Shown here one piece after another: positions 1-13,594 of a stretch of 64,000 nucleotides of DNA. Source of the DNA: Lapidilactobacillus achengensis (GTDB lineage Bacteria > Bacillota > Bacilli > Lactobacillales > Lactobacillaceae). The stretch is taken from NCBI RefSeq assembly GCF_003946655.1, contig NZ_RHOV01000001.1, positions 242,788 through 306,787 on the forward strand, written 5' to 3'. The translations under genes and the position numbers were made by a program. Under the pieces are notes generated by a model. It ran no database searches. It was not told where the DNA came from and was given only the letters and a program-made list of their open reading frames with translations. Every line of letters starts with the position of its first letter. Position 1 is the first letter of the stretch.

Positions 1-2345
1 TTGATGATCACGTTGACTTCCTTGAGTTCGCCCTCCTTCATCGTTTCAAAGAGGTTATCCAAGGTCACGCGATGCGCCTTGTTCCGTTCTGCCAATTGCG
101 CGCGTTTAGCCCGTTCTTCACCGGCTGACCGCGCTGTCTTCTCGTCTTCGAAGACGGCGAAGTGATCAGCTGCGTCAGGAACGTCATTCAGCCCAGTGAT
201 TTCCACTGGTTCTGATGGCAAGGCCGTCTTGACCCGCCGACCGTGGTCATTGGTCATGACCCGGACCCGACCAAAGGTGTTACCAACGACGATTGGATCG
301 CCGACATTCATGGTCCCTTGTTGGATCAATAATGAAGCGACTGGGCCTTTACCCTTGTCCAAACGTGCTTCCAGAACAGTGCCGACTGCCCGTTGTTTAG
401 GATTGGCCTTCAATTCCAAAATATCGGCTTCCAGCAAGATCATTTCCAACAGCTCGTCGATATTGGTGCCGTTTTTCGCGGAGATCTCTACGAAAATCGT
501 GTCGCCGCCCCATGATTCAGGAATCAATTCATATTCCGTCAATTGTTCCATCACGTGGTTCGGATTCGCGCCTGGCTTATCGATCTTGTTGACCGCCACG
601 ATGATCGGATCGTGCGCTGCCTTGGCATGATTGATTGCTTCGATCGTTTGCGGCATGACACCATCGTCAGCCGCCACGACCAAAACAACGATATCCGTCA
701 CATCAGCGCCCCGCGCCCGCATATTCGTGAAGGCCGCGTGTCCTGGCGTATCCAAGAACGTGATCAAACGGTCATTCAGCTTAACTTGGTAAGCCCCAAT
801 ATGCTGGGTGATCCCGCCAGCTTCGCCAGCAGTCACGTGGGTGTGCCGCAGACGATCCAGCAAGGTTGTTTTACCATGGTCAACGTGACCCATGATGGTG
901 ACCACTGGTGGCCGCGGTGCTTGATAATCAGTATTTGCAACTTCTTCTTTGACGATCTTCTCAATATCAGAAAGATCTTCTTCGACCTTCTTCTGCGCCT
1001 CGATGCCATAATCCGTCGCCAATAACTCGATCGTATCACCATCAAGAGATTGGTTCTGGTTGGTCATCACGCCCAGCATAAAGAGCTTCTTAACGATTTC
1101 CGCTGGTTCCCGGTGCAAAAGCTTACCCAAATCTTGGGCGTTCATGCCATCGGTATAAACCAGCACTTCTGGCAATGGCCGATCTTTCCGTTGCGGCATC
1201 ACTTTAGCAACTTGATGACGTTGTTGTGCCCGTTGCTTTCGTTTATTCCGCTTCCGTGGATTTGGCTTGTAGCCTTCCCGATCGTTAGCGTTGAAGCCAC
1301 CTTCACGTCTTGGCGCCGCGTTATGGGTGAACACCTTCTCAGGACGCTTCTTAGCTGTGCTTTGCGCTGATTCTTTCACTTCTGTGGTTGGCGTTGGCTT
1401 GGTTGCCGCAACCTTCTTCTCAGCGGCCGCTTCAGCGCGCGCTTGGGCTTGCTGTTTAACTTGAGCTTCCTGCGCCTGCTTAGCTTTGGCCTTTTGATCG
1501 CGCCGTTGCTTTTCAGCACGGCGTTGTTCGTCGGCCCGTTCCTGCTGGATCGAAGCTTGTGTTTGCGCCGCTTGCTCCTTGTACTGTTGCAAGTGCCGCA
1601 GCCCAGCATTCGCCGCTGGCCGTGGACTGCTAGCGTTACCGCGATTTTGATTATTGCGGTTCTGGCCCTGACCGTTATTGCGACGTTGATTATTGCTTCC
1701 CGCCGCGTTCCGCTCGGATTGAGCCGGACGATTGTTGTTAAAACGGTTGTTGCCGCCGTTATTACTGCCATTATTGTTATTACGATTGCGATTGTTGTTA
1801 GAATTGCTCGTGCCGTTATTGCGGTTATTCATGCGATCCCCATTTGTGCCATTCTGGCGTTGATTTCGTTGACCATTCTGGCCGCGGTTCGCTGGCCGCT
1901 GCTCAGCGTTTTGCCCGTGATTCGTGTTAGTGGAGCGATTGCGGCGGATCGCGGTGATCTTGATCTTGGTTTTACCATCGTTCTTAGCTTGACCCTTAGC
2001 CTCATTGGCGGTCGTGCTTGGCTTGGCTTCAGACGTCGCTGGTTTGCCGGCCGGTTTTGGCGCGCTCGCTTGCGGTTTATCCGGGGTTGGCTGTGCCGGC
2101 TTAAGCGCTGGCGCGTCGGAACCCGCTGCCGTGATCCGTGCTTTAGCCAACGCTTTAGCAGACGCTGCCGCTGGGCTAACTGACTTTTGGTGACCTAACT
2201 TTTGGCTCAATTGTTGGGCTTGCTGGTCATCCAAAGTTGACATATGGTTTTTGAGATCGAGGCCGATGGTTTTGGCTTCACTGATCACATCTTTGCTGGC
2301 GACATTTAATTCCTTCGCTAATTCGTAAACTCGTTTCTTCCCCAT
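1..2345 (-). CDS. infB: Translation initiation factor IF-2 (C-terminus beyond the left edge)
   Basis: Translational GTPase that delivers fMet-tRNA to the 30S subunit and promotes subunit joining. About 781 codons are visible; the reading frame is still open at base 1, so only the C-terminal domains are missing. The N-terminus ([14 protein letters not shown]) is the usual IF2_N module. It is followed by an Ala/Lys/Gln-rich region and a strongly Asn/Arg/Gly-rich linker around residues 165-250. The G domain starts near residue 480: P-loop GHVDHGKT at 486-493, then DTPGH and NKID. ATG at 2345 is preceded by AAGGAG. Last visible gene of rimP-nusA-ylxR-ylxQ-infB. The long, low-complexity linker is unusually Asn-rich. 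Identification is certain. Confidence 0.97.
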   Translation of the reverse strand, partial: MGKKRVYELAKELNVASKDVISEAKTIGLDLKNHMSTLDDQQAQQLSQKLGHQKSVSPAAASAKALAKARITAAGSDAPALKPAQPTPDKPQASAPKPAGKPATSEAKPSTTANEAKGQAKNDGKTKIKITAIRRNRSTNTNHGQNAEQRPANRGQNGQRNQRQNGTNGDRMNNRNNGTSNSNNNRNRNNNNGSNNGGNNRFNNNRPAQSERNAAGSNNQRRNNGQGQNRNNQNRGNASSPRPAANAGLRHLQQYKEQAAQTQASIQQERADEQRRAEKQRRDQKAKAKQAQEAQVKQQAQARAEAAAEKKVAATKPTPTTEVKESAQSTAKKRPEKVFTHNAAPRREGGFNANDREGYKPNPRKRNKRKQRAQQRHQVAKVMPQRKDRPLPEVLVYTDGMNAQDLGKLLHREPAEIVKKLFMLGVMTNQNQSLDGDTIELLATDYGIEAQKKVEEDLSDIEKIVKEEVANTDYQAPRPPVVTIMGHVDHGKTTLLDRLRHTHVTAGEAGGITQHIGAYQVKLNDRLITFLDTPGHAAFTNMRARGADVTDIVVLVVAADDGVMPQTIEAINHAKAAHDPIIVAVNKIDKPGANPNHVMEQLTEYELIPESWGGDTIFVEISAKNGTNIDELLEMILLEADILELKANPKQRAVGTVLEARLDKGKGPVASLLIQQGTMNVGDPIVVGNTFGRVRVMTNDHGRRVKTALPSEPVEITGLNDVPDAADHFAVFEDEKTARSAGEERAKRAQLAERNKAHRVTLDNLFETMKEGELKEVNVII

Positions 2346-2361
2346 ATTTCACACTCCTTAA

Positions 2362-2676
2362 TTACTGCATCAAGCTCACCATTCCTTTGGCGAAGCCGGC
2401 GTCTTTAACACCGATCACTTTACGTGACGCGCCGATCGCATGTGTGAGTTGCGTTGCAGAGAAAACTTCGATCATGGGAATCTGATAGAAATTTGCTTTA
2501 TTCTTGATTCGTTTCATTGTATTTGGTCCCAAATCACTGGCGACAAAAATCAGTTGAAGCTGGCCATGACGCGCCGCTTCTACCACTAATGCTTCACCCA
2601 TGACTAACTGCTGTGCCCGCCGCGCTAAACCTAACAAGTTCAAGGTCTTCGTTTGCTGTTCACTTTGTGCACTCAT
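2362..2676 (-). CDS. ylxQ: YlxQ, L7Ae-family RNA-binding protein
   Basis: A 104-residue protein of the ribosomal L7Ae/L30e fold, the family that binds kink-turn RNA; the precise role of YlxQ in the nusA-infB operon is not established. Family features visible are LLGLARRAQQLVMGEALV near the N-terminus, a hydrophobic strand followed by ASDLGPNT, and IGASRKVIGV near the C-terminus. Its start overlaps the ylxR stop by 4 bp, indicating translational coupling, and infB begins 16 bp downstream. Length is normal for the family. Confidence 0.93.
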   Translation of the reverse strand: MSAQSEQQTKTLNLLGLARRAQQLVMGEALVVEAARHGQLQLIFVASDLGPNTMKRIKNKANFYQIPMIEVFSATQLTHAIGASRKVIGVKDAGFAKGMVSLMQ

Positions 2677-2972
2677 TCTTGGGCTCCGAATAATTCTTGA
2701 CGGGCTTTTTGATGATCCACATAGGCAAACAAATCATCATAGAAAGCCGGTGGGATCGGCTGGCCAAAAACTTTATCCAAGGTTTTCTTAGCCTTCGCCT
2801 GCTGAACAGCGGCGGGGTCCAAGGAAACATACGCTCCCCGGCCCGGCTTCTTGCCAGTTGGGTCAAGACTGATTTCGCCTTCACTACTGCGAACGATCCG
2901 CACTAAACTTTTCTTAGGTTGCATCTCATTCGTTAAAACATCTTTCCGCATTGGGATCTTTCTTTTCTTCAT
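2673..2972 (-). CDS. ylxR: YlxR / RnpM (DUF448) RNA-binding protein
   Basis: A 99-residue DUF448 protein; the Bacillus homologue is an RNA-binding modulator of RNase P (RnpM). Visible hallmarks are KIPMRKDVLTNEMQPKKSLVR, with its basic patch, and the conserved GRGAYV segment. It starts 11 bp after the nusA stop and overlaps ylxQ by 4 bp, placing it firmly in the rimP-nusA-infB operon. Length and position are canonical. Confidence 0.93.
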   Translation of the reverse strand: MKKRKIPMRKDVLTNEMQPKKSLVRIVRSSEGEISLDPTGKKPGRGAYVSLDPAAVQQAKAKKTLDKVFGQPIPPAFYDDLFAYVDHQKARQELFGAQE

Positions 2973-2983
2973 AACTTCACCAA

Positions 2984-4114
2984 TTATGCTTCTGAGTCCG
3001 CTTGATCAGAGTCAGTGGCCGGTTCGGTCGACGCTGGCGCATCAGTTGGCGCGTCCACATCATCACCATCATCGTCAACGAATTCAACTTCGGATTCTGG
3101 TTTGATATCGATCTTATACCCGGTCAACTTCGCCGCTAAACGGGCGTTTTGCCCCCGCTTACCAATCGCCAAGGAGAGTTGATAATCAGGAACGATCACC
3201 ATACATTCCCGCTTGGCTTCATCGAATTGAACCGCGATCACTTCAGCTGGATTAAGGGCATTGGCAATGTAATCGGAAGGATCTTCTTCCCATTTAACAA
3301 TGTCCATGTTTTCGCCGTGAAGTTCGTTGACGATCGTTTGCACCCGCTGACCTTTAGGACCGACACAAGTGCCGACCGGGTCCACATTAGGGTTGGTCGA
3401 ACGAACCGCAACTTTCGAGCGGTCGCCTGCTTCTCGGGCGATCGAAACGATTTCCACCGTGCCATCATAAACTTCAGGAATTTCCTGCTCGAATAACCGC
3501 TTGACCAATTCTGGGTTCGTCCGCGAAACGAAAACTTGCGGCCCCTTGGTCGTATTCTCAACCTTGCTGACAAAAACTTTGATCCGATCGTGAACTTGAT
3601 AATCCTCATTCGGAATCTGATCTTGTTTGCCCATCACGGCTTCGATATCACCAAGATCCACGTAAATGAACTTATTGTCCCGCCGCAAAACCGTTCCTTG
3701 AATGATTTCATGCTCATATTGAGTATATTCATTATAAATCTGGGAACGCTCCGCTTCACGCAACCGTTGCATAATGACCTGCTTGGCTGTTTGCGCTGAG
3801 ATCCGCCCGAAATTCTTCGGCGTGACTTCGCGCTTGATCTCATCCCCGACTTCATAAGCCCGGTTGATCTTCAACGCGTCGTCCAAACTGATTTCCAGAC
3901 GATCATCCGCGACTTCTTCAACAACTTTTTTCACGGCATAAACATGGATATTACCACTGTTGTTATCAAAATCAACTTCTACATTTTGCGCTTGGCCATA
4001 ATTCCGCTTGTAAGCAGAAACCAAGGCCGCCTGAATCGCTTCAATAACGACTTCTTTTTTGATGCCCTTTTCTTTTTCCAGTGCGTCTAAAGCACCTAAC
4101 ATCTCATCGTTCAT
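2984..4114 (-). CDS. nusA: Transcription termination/antitermination factor NusA
   Basis: RNA polymerase-associated elongation factor that modulates pausing, intrinsic termination and antitermination. The 376-residue product has the NusA N-terminal domain (about 1-125), an S1 domain containing GTVLRRDNKFIYVDLG, and two KH domains (VGTCVGPKGQRVQTI and LAIGKRGQNARLAA). It ends in an acidic tail. I chose ATG at 4114 because AGAAGGGAAG lies just upstream and MNDEMLGALDALEKEKGI is the typical NusA start; an upstream in-frame extension would overlap rimP. It begins 19 bp after the rimP stop and is cotranscribed with it. Confidence 0.97.
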   Translation of the reverse strand: MNDEMLGALDALEKEKGIKKEVVIEAIQAALVSAYKRNYGQAQNVEVDFDNNSGNIHVYAVKKVVEEVADDRLEISLDDALKINRAYEVGDEIKREVTPKNFGRISAQTAKQVIMQRLREAERSQIYNEYTQYEHEIIQGTVLRRDNKFIYVDLGDIEAVMGKQDQIPNEDYQVHDRIKVFVSKVENTTKGPQVFVSRTNPELVKRLFEQEIPEVYDGTVEIVSIAREAGDRSKVAVRSTNPNVDPVGTCVGPKGQRVQTIVNELHGENMDIVKWEEDPSDYIANALNPAEVIAVQFDEAKRECMVIVPDYQLSLAIGKRGQNARLAAKLTGYKIDIKPESEVEFVDDDGDDVDAPTDAPASTEPATDSDQADSEA

Positions 4115-4133
4115 GATGTCTTCCCTTCTCCGT

Positions 4134-4607
4134 CTAAAATTCGATTGCCAAACGTGCTTGCGCAATGTTTTCCCGTGAAATGACCACAGACTTTTGCCGG
4201 CCACGGTCCTTGTACTCAAGCGTTAATTCCGTGTCACTTAGCTCACGCAAATAACCTTCGTAAACTTTGGCCTTGTTGATAGCTTGATACAAAGAAACAT
4301 GAATATATTGATCAACGGCGTTCTGATAATCACGCTCATTCTTCAATGGCCGCTCCGCACCAGGCGAAGACACCTCTAAGAAATAAGCTTGGGGAATCGG
4401 ATCAGGATCCATTCCATCTAATTTTTCACTGACTAACTCACTGACGAGCGCGCATTCTTCAATATCAATACCACCAGGTTTGTCAATATAAAGCCGGAGA
4501 TACCAGCTTTTACCTTCCTTTTGGTATTCTAGATCGACTAATTGAAAATGGTTAGCGTTGAGGATCGGCATAACGAGCGTGCGAACGGTTTCGATGACTG
4601 AACTCAA
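4134..4607 (-). CDS. rimP: Ribosome maturation factor RimP
   Basis: A 157-residue 30S assembly factor, first gene of the rimP-nusA-ylxR-ylxQ-infB operon. Family features are the VDLEYQKEG strand, [20 protein letters not shown], and [14 protein letters not shown]. The start codon is TTG at 4607, preceded by AAAGGAGG with a 7-bp gap. The 5' leader holds a promoter and a very early terminator-like hairpin, so this operon may be controlled by attenuation. In many Lactobacillaceae polC lies directly upstream; here a 1.4-kb intergenic region filled mostly by repeat locus A separates them. Confidence 0.96.
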   Translation of the reverse strand: MSSVIETVRTLVMPILNANHFQLVDLEYQKEGKSWYLRLYIDKPGGIDIEECALVSELVSEKLDGMDPDPIPQAYFLEVSSPGAERPLKNERDYQNAVDQYIHVSLYQAINKAKVYEGYLRELSDTELTLEYKDRGRQKSVVISRENIAQARLAIEF

Positions 4608-4644
4608 AACTTAACCTCCTTTCGGAAATCGGTCAATAAAAAGA

Positions 4645-4666
4645 GTGAGCATTTCTGCTCACTCGA
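4645..4666 (-). terminator. Terminator-like hairpin in the rimP leader
   Basis: Perfect 9-bp inverted repeat GAGTGAGCA / TGCTCACTC with a 4-nt loop. On the transcribed (minus) strand it is followed at once by TTTTTATT. It lies between the promoter at 4683-4711 and the rimP start, so the RNA would reach it about 35-40 nt from the start site. Since polC ends 1.3 kb upstream, this is more likely a leader attenuator than a polC terminator; that role is an inference. Confidence 0.7.
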
Positions 4667-4682
4667 ACCAATTCATGACAAT

Positions 4683-4711
4683 AGTATAACACAGAACGCT
4701 TGCAACAACAA
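4683..4711 (-). promoter_or_regulatory. Promoter of the rimP-nusA-infB operon
   Basis: On the minus strand: -35 TTGTTG (4706-4711), 17-bp spacer, -10 TATACT (4683-4688). It is the only good sigma-70-type promoter I see between repeat locus A and rimP. Confidence 0.7.
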
Positions 4712-4720
4712 GCATTCTGT
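4691..4720. promoter_or_regulatory. Imperfect palindrome over the rimP -35 box
   Basis: Arms ACAGAACGCTTG and CAAGCATTCTGT pair at 11 of 12 positions around a 6-bp centre, spanning the -35 element. The position suggests a protein-binding site. No T-tract follows on the minus strand, so it is not a terminator for polC. Confidence 0.45.
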
Positions 4721-4833
4721 TGGGTAGATTCACCTGATGGTTAATAGCTTCATGTGAATGACTCAAGGATTTGTTGCGCTGGGTGTTGTTTGAAATCATT
4801 GGAGTGCTTGAATCTTATCTTAAACTTACACTT

Positions 4834-5903
4834 GATTGCAGGTGTGGGTGGGTGTTGCGCGTGAGCGCAACCGGCTGGGACTGCTGTTGCGGACTGGAAC
4901 GTGGTGGGCGTCGTTTGAAGCCAATCCGCAAAGTGCGCGGCTTGTCTTCAAATCGAGCCTTGTCCTAAGCGGCAAAGCCGCCAAGGACAATTTCACCACT
5001 GAGCCGCGCAGTCCCAGCCGGTTGCTGAACAGAATTGAGCCTATCTGTAATCGTGGCGAAGGATTTGACGAAGTGATTTGGCAAGATTGAGGTCAAACAA
5101 TTGCCCATTTTGAGGTGGTACGGCAATACCAACTGAATTAGATTAAGCGGTCGAGACATTTTGTGTGGACTGAACATTTCTACTTGTCTCCTTAACAATC
5201 CACGGATGGAAGTTGACCGATTCAGTTGATTCACCGAGAACTAGGTTTGTTCATCAAGTAGACAGCGCTGGTGTCACCAATTTAAAGCTGGTAACCACCA
5301 ATCACGGTCGTCAACTGCGTGGTGCTCTATCAATTAGCCATAGCTCGCTGGTCGGTGGGAGTGCTCAAACGGCTGTTAAAACGTTGAGCGGCTGGAGCGG
5401 AGAAATTCGGGGTGAGATCGCCGTGAAATTGTCCTTGGCGGCTTTGCCGCTTAGGACAAGGCTCAGCTTTGAGATTCGCGGGTTTTGCGAAGCTCAAAGT
5501 GACGCCCACAGCGAGCTCACCCCGAATTTCGCAGCGCAAGCCGTGGACATCATTGAAACGTGCTCCATACACCTGACTTCTGCGCTTAACCACGCTGAGT
5601 TTCTTGAGGCTAGGACCAGCCTCCAAAATCCTAGCTAGGTTAATGTTCAAAGTCAACCCGTTGTGTTCCGCACTCTGGCGTTGGTGGTTCGTTTGTTCGT
5701 CTGGCGGAAGGTCGGGCTGGGGGTGAGTCAGCCGCGATATTATTGTTGGCGATTTATCGCCTACAATAAGGCCGAGCTTGAAGATTTTCGGTGCACTTCC
5801 GAAAAGCTTCAAGTCGTGCCCGCAGCGTTCCACCACCCCCAGCCCGACCTGGAGCCCCACCACACTCGCCATCCACCCACCACACTCGCCATCCACCAAC
5901 GCC
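4834..5903 (+). repeat. Composite structured repeat, locus A (full composite)
   Basis: Fills most of the rimP-polC gap. Order on the plus strand: alpha core 4834-5052 (end arms GATTGCAG/CTGTAATC; hairpin GTTGCGC-GTGA-GCGCAAC 4854-4871; 16-bp outer stem AACCGGCTGGGACTGC 4869-4884 with 5008-5023; HP-I 4960-4990). Then linker 5053-5401, beta core 5402-5530 (15-bp stem GAAATTCGGGGTGAG / CTCACCCCGAATTTC), degenerate 120-bp element 5556-5675, and gamma core 5677-5903 (nested stems GGCGTTGGTGG/CCACCAACGCC and GGTCGGGCTGGGGGTG/CACCCCCAGCCCGACC). A 20-bp tandem duplication lies at 5861-5900. Confidence 0.9.
5556..5675 (-). mobile_element. Degenerate copy of the 120-bp hairpin element
   Basis: Runs from AAACGTGCTCC to TTCCGCACTC, exactly 120 bp like the intact copies, but the central arms have decayed (GAGGCTAGGA / GCCTCCAAAATCC). 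It sits between the beta and gamma cores of locus A, the same relative position as the intact copy at 41391-41510. No flanking duplication is visible. Confidence 0.6.
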
Positions 5904-5987
5904 ACGCGCAGCGCAAGCTACTTTTGTCCGCGTTTCACCCGCCCAACTTGGCGCTCAGGCGCAGCGTAGGCCGCGCGTTACCGAAAA

Positions 5988-8900
5988 TCAGAACAGCGAG
6001 AGTTGGTTCTCATCAGGCAAGTCATTCAAGACACCATTGGCGCTCAGGTAATCGATCAATGTTTTGGAAACTTTTCCCCGAGTCGCTAAATCTTCTTTCG
6101 ATAGGAAGGGACGTTCGGCGCGAGCGGCAACGATCTGCTTCGCGACGTTGCCCCCGAGACCAGGAATCGCCTTGAAGGGCGCCAAAATCGTCCGCTCATC
6201 AATGATCAGGAAGTTTTCCGAATCGGATTTTTCAATATCAACCATTTTGATCTCGTAGCCGCGCTCCAAACATTCATTGGCCAGTTCCAGCACCGTTAAA
6301 AGATTGGCCTGTTTAACGGCGCGACTCTTGCCCTTCTCGTTGATCTCATCATTCAGCTCTTTCATGCGAGCTTTAACGGCTTCTTTGCCGTGGCTCATGG
6401 CGACCAAATCATAATCATCGGCGCGCACCGAGAAATACGTCGCGTAATAAATGATCGGGAAGTAAACCTTGAAGTAGGCAATGCGCAGGGCCATCAAAAT
6501 ATACGCCGTAGCGTGGGCCTTCGGGAACATATATTTGATCTTCAGGCAGGAATCAATATACCAGGCTGGCACGTGCTCGTTTTCCCGCAACGTTTCTTGC
6601 CATTCCTCCTTCATCCCTTTCCCCTTCCGGACACTTTCCATGATCTGGAAGCTTAACTGCGAGTCAACGCCCCAGTGGATCAAGTCCATCATGATGTTGT
6701 CCCGACAGCCGATAACATCCTTCAAAGTAACCACACCTTGATTGATCAATTCCTCGGCGTTGCCCAACCAAACGTCGGTCCCGTGGGACAAACCAGAAAT
6801 TTGCAGCAATTCCGCAAACGTGCTGGGATGGGTTTCTTCCAACATTCCCCGGACAAAGGCGGTCCCAAATTCAGGAACGCCAAGTGTGCCCGTTTTGGAA
6901 TTGATTTGTTCTGGAGTCACACCCAGCGCCTGGGTCCCTGAGAAAAGCGATAGAACCCCAGGATCATCGGTAGGAATCGTGACCGGATCGATTCCGGACA
7001 AATCCTGCAACATCCGGATCATCGTGGGGTCATCATGGCCCAGAATATCTAATTTCAAAATATTATCGTGGATCGAGTGGAAATCAAAGTGCGTCGTCCG
7101 CCAAGCGGCATCGGTTTTGTCCGCTGGGAATTGGATCGGAGTGAAATCATAAATGTCCATGTAATTGGGCACAACAATGATCCCGGCCGGATGTTGCCCA
7201 GTCGTTCGCTTAACGCCGGTCGCACCAGCCGCCAAGCGATCTAGCTCCGCGCCGCGTAAATGCAAATCATTGACTTCTTCGTAGTGCTTCACGTACCCAT
7301 AGGCGGTTCGATCGGCGACCGTCCCGATCGTCCCCGCGCGGAAAACATATTTCTCCCCGAACAGGACCTTGGTATAGTTGTGGGCAATCGGCTGATAATC
7401 ACCTGAAAAGTTCAAATCAATATCGGGAACCTTGTCGCCACGGAAGCCGAGGAAGGTTTCAAAGGGAATATCATGACCATCCTTGATCAGCGGCGCGCCA
7501 CAGTTGGGACAATCTTTATCCGGCAAGTCAAAACCGGAACCGTATTCCCCTTTGGTAAAGAATTCGCTGTACTTGCACTTGGCACAACGGTAATGGGGTG
7601 GTAACGGGTTGACCTCGGTGATCCCGGTCATGGTCGCCACTAAACTGGATCCCACCGAACCCCGTGAACCAACCAAATAGCCATCTTTGTTACTTTTGAA
7701 GACTAATTTCTGCGAAATCAAGTAAATAACCGAGAAGCCGTTGCCGATGATCGACTTCAACTCTTTCTTGACCCGAGCATCAACGATTTCCGGCAGCGGA
7801 TCCCCGTACAGTTGATGGGCCTTTGTCATCGCTAAGTTGCGAATTTCATCTTCCGCGCCAGGCATTTTCGGCGTGTACAGCTTGTCTTTGACCGGGGTGA
7901 TCCCGTCATCAACGAGATCCGCCACTTTGTTAGTATTGGTAATGACGATTTCTTTGGCCTTTTCCGGTCCGAGAAAGTCAAACGCCGCCAACATTTCCGC
8001 CGTGGACAGGAAATGCACATCCGGTAAAAGCTGCCGACTCAGCGGGTTACTTTTATCGGCTCGAATCAGGATCTCACGATAAATCGCGTCGCGAGGATCG
8101 AGATAATGAACATCGCCGGTGGCAACGACTAATTTACCCAAATCATCGCCTAATTTGACAATGTTCTTCAGAATATCCTCTAAGGCAGCGTCATCATTGA
8201 TCAGTTCCCGCTGAATCAGTGGCTGATAAACGGCTTTAGGCATGACTTCCAAATAATCGTAGTACATCGCCTTTTGCCGCGCTTCTTCGTAACCTTTTTG
8301 CATCATGCTGGTGAAAACTTCGCCGGCATCGCAGGCCGAGCCCACCATGATTCCCTCACGATATCGGTTCAGCAGGGAGCGCGGCACGCGGGCGACCCGA
8401 TAAAAGTAATTGACCATGGCGCCGGAAATGATCTTGAACAAGTTCTTCAATCCCGCCTGAGTTTGCGCGATCAAAACAGCGTGATGCGGCCGCGCCATAC
8501 GCCAACCGGTCCCGTCGCCAATGTGCTCATTCAGCTGATTGAGATTGGTGGTGGCGAAGCGCTGATTCATTTCTTTCAGCAACGCGAAATACAACAACCC
8601 GGTGGCTTCAGCGTCAGAATCAGCCCGGTGATGGTGTTCCAGCACGATGTTATAACGTTTCGACAAGGTATCCAATTTGTGATTGGCGTTTTCCGGGTGG
8701 AGCGTCCGCGACATTTCCAAGGTATCCACCACCGGATTATGAATCGAGGTTCGCTTCAGTCGATGCAAAGCCGCGTTCAAAAAGCCGATATCAAAAGTGA
8801 CGTTATGACCAACAACCACCGCGTCGCCAATGAAATCCATGAACTCGCCGATAACCTCGGCTTCTGAGCCACCAGCTTGGACCATTTCATCAGTGATGTT

Positions 8901-10319
8901 GGTCAAATTGATGGTCGTCGCCGATAACGGATGGCCTGGATCAATAAAGCGGTCATAGCGTTCCAAAACTTGGCCATTTTGCATTCGAACCGCGCCGATT
9001 TCGATGATCGTATCATAAACCGCCGATAAGCCGGTGGTTTCCACGTCAAAGATCACGTAGGTCGCATCGGCGGCGACTTCATCTCGCAAGTTGTACGCGA
9101 CGGTATTGCCATCATCAACTAAATTGATTTCCACGCCGTACATCAACTTTAGACCATATTTTTGACTGGCCGCATGGGCATCGGGGAAGGATTGAGCGCC
9201 GACATGATCGGTCAATGCCAACGCCGTTTGGCCCCAAGCTTTGGCGCGTTTCGCGAAATCACCAATACTGTTGGTCGCGTCCATTTGACTCATATTCGTG
9301 TGCAAATGTAATTCGACCCGCTTTTGTTCACCGGTGTAGGCCTCTTGTGGTTCTGGATGTTGGAAGATTTCCATCTCATTGGCGTTCAGCACCAACTCAT
9401 GAGTGAATTGGTCGTTCTGGACACTCCCTTGGGCCCGGACCCAAACCCCTTTCTTGAACTGTTCGAAAATGGCCAGATCATTCCCGCGTTTCCGGGAGAA
9501 ACACTTGATCATGATCGAATCGGTATAGTCGGTGATTTCCAGCGTCAACAAAGAACGCCCTGAGTTAAAGGTCCGGATCTCACTGGCAAAAGCATACCCT
9601 TGGACATAAACATTGCGTTCTTCTTGTTCGATTTGATTTAAGGTGATCAGCGGTGACTTGGGTTCCACCCCGCCACCGATCACCGCTGGCACGTCGGAAC
9701 TAGCAGCCGCTGGCGCTTGTTGGCGCTGCTGTTGCTGGGCGGCTTTTTGCGCGGCCTGCTGGGCAAACTCGCGATCGGCCACAGCCTGTTTCGCCTTCAA
9801 TTCTTCGATTTTGGCTTGGGCCTGTGAATCGTCTAATTGAATCTGGAAGCGCAACAAAGGAAAGCCCACCTGTTGATAGGCTGTTTGGATTGGCCCTAGG
9901 GCTTGTTTTTCCATGAAGCTCTTCACGATTTCGTTGTCAACTTGCAGATACAGGCGTTGATCTTGTAATTCTGGTAATTGGTTTTGACAAACTTCGGTGA
10001 TCATTGGCGAATCGATCCCGGTTTGGCCGATCACATATTGCCAGTAAGCTCCCAAGTTCGTCTGGGTCACAACTGGCGCGGTCGTCGTCACCGCTAACTC
10101 CACCTGGGCAATATCTTGAAACGCCGTTCGCAGTTGCGTTTGGAATTGTTGGAAAATCGCAAAGGGCAGAATATCGGGTAACTGCAACTTGAAGGTCCAG
10201 CGCCCCGAGATCTCATGGACCACCACTTCAGTAAGTTGCGCGCCCGCGAAGCTATCCTGCTGTTCCGCCGGCCAATTGATCTGTTCCAATAATTTGCCAA
10301 TCAAATTTTCTTGCGTCAA
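5988..10319 (-). CDS. polC: DNA polymerase III subunit alpha, Gram-positive PolC type
   Basis: Replicative DNA polymerase of low-GC Gram-positives with intrinsic 3'-5' exonuclease, 1443 residues (normal). Domains in order: N-terminal region with an Ala/Gln-rich linker (about 165-215), OB fold (about 235-320), PHP domain with HLHT at 338-341, DnaQ-type exonuclease with FDVETTG at 424-430, then the polymerase palm with PDIDLNF near residue 966. A zinc-type cluster CAKCKY...CPNCGAP precedes the palm. Start is TTG at 10319, with AAAAGGAG upstream. It is the last gene of the pyrH-to-polC run; its 3' end abuts repeat locus A and I see no ordinary terminator there. Confidence 0.98.
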   Translation of the reverse strand: MTQENLIGKLLEQINWPAEQQDSFAGAQLTEVVVHEISGRWTFKLQLPDILPFAIFQQFQTQLRTAFQDIAQVELAVTTTAPVVTQTNLGAYWQYVIGQTGIDSPMITEVCQNQLPELQDQRLYLQVDNEIVKSFMEKQALGPIQTAYQQVGFPLLRFQIQLDDSQAQAKIEELKAKQAVADREFAQQAAQKAAQQQQRQQAPAAASSDVPAVIGGGVEPKSPLITLNQIEQEERNVYVQGYAFASEIRTFNSGRSLLTLEITDYTDSIMIKCFSRKRGNDLAIFEQFKKGVWVRAQGSVQNDQFTHELVLNANEMEIFQHPEPQEAYTGEQKRVELHLHTNMSQMDATNSIGDFAKRAKAWGQTALALTDHVGAQSFPDAHAASQKYGLKLMYGVEINLVDDGNTVAYNLRDEVAADATYVIFDVETTGLSAVYDTIIEIGAVRMQNGQVLERYDRFIDPGHPLSATTINLTNITDEMVQAGGSEAEVIGEFMDFIGDAVVVGHNVTFDIGFLNAALHRLKRTSIHNPVVDTLEMSRTLHPENANHKLDTLSKRYNIVLEHHHRADSDAEATGLLYFALLKEMNQRFATTNLNQLNEHIGDGTGWRMARPHHAVLIAQTQAGLKNLFKIISGAMVNYFYRVARVPRSLLNRYREGIMVGSACDAGEVFTSMMQKGYEEARQKAMYYDYLEVMPKAVYQPLIQRELINDDAALEDILKNIVKLGDDLGKLVVATGDVHYLDPRDAIYREILIRADKSNPLSRQLLPDVHFLSTAEMLAAFDFLGPEKAKEIVITNTNKVADLVDDGITPVKDKLYTPKMPGAEDEIRNLAMTKAHQLYGDPLPEIVDARVKKELKSIIGNGFSVIYLISQKLVFKSNKDGYLVGSRGSVGSSLVATMTGITEVNPLPPHYRCAKCKYSEFFTKGEYGSGFDLPDKDCPNCGAPLIKDGHDIPFETFLGFRGDKVPDIDLNFSGDYQPIAHNYTKVLFGEKYVFRAGTIGTVADRTAYGYVKHYEEVNDLHLRGAELDRLAAGATGVKRTTGQHPAGIIVVPNYMDIYDFTPIQFPADKTDAAWRTTHFDFHSIHDNILKLDILGHDDPTMIRMLQDLSGIDPVTIPTDDPGVLSLFSGTQALGVTPEQINSKTGTLGVPEFGTAFVRGMLEETHPSTFAELLQISGLSHGTDVWLGNAEELINQGVVTLKDVIGCRDNIMMDLIHWGVDSQLSFQIMESVRKGKGMKEEWQETLRENEHVPAWYIDSCLKIKYMFPKAHATAYILMALRIAYFKVYFPIIYYATYFSVRADDYDLVAMSHGKEAVKARMKELNDEINEKGKSRAVKQANLLTVLELANECLERGYEIKMVDIEKSDSENFLIIDERTILAPFKAIPGLGGNVAKQIVAARAERPFLSKEDLATRGKVSKTLIDYLSANGVLNDLPDENQLSLF

Positions 10320-10415
10320 ATGATTTCTCCTTTTCTTGCTTGACTCAGTGCCACAGTCCCTAGCCTAGTTTAACGTGAGCATTGGCGCACTAAGACCCCA
10401 GTTTCACACCTGACA

Positions 10416-10464
10416 AAAATGAGACCAAGTGACCCAGCTGACCGCCGCCCCTTCGTCTCATTTT
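10416..10464 (-). terminator. Probable terminator of proS
   Basis: Inverted repeat AAAATGAGAC (10416-10425) / GTCTCATTTT (10455-10464) around a 29-nt loop, followed on the minus strand by a T-run. It lies between the proS stop and the polC start, so polC may need its own promoter or read-through. The large loop makes it weaker than typical. Confidence 0.5.
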
Positions 10465-10479
10465 CAGATTACTAACAGT

Positions 10480-13501
<3,022 letters not shown>

Positions 13502-13594
13502 TATCTCAAACTCCCTTACATTGCGGCCAAAAACGATTGCTTCTGAACGCTGACACTAGGTAATCAACAATGGACCCATCAATCTTCAAATCGC

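Noticed and set aside
1443..2183. Plus-strand hydrophobic open frame of 246 codons opposite infB
   Set aside because: It is the complement of the IF-2 low-complexity linker, whose Asn/Arg codons read as Val/Ile/Leu/Ala; not a membrane protein.
5213..5638. Open reading frame of about 140 codons across the linker and beta core of locus A, with counterparts in other loci
   Set aside because: It runs through hairpins that are conserved as structure, has no ribosome binding site, and its variation between copies is not mainly synonymous. Treated as repeat sequence, not a gene.
10320..10479. T-box or riboswitch near proS/polC
   Set aside because: The region is downstream of proS, not in its leader, and has no AGGGUGGNACCGCG-type T-box sequence; only a terminator is supported.
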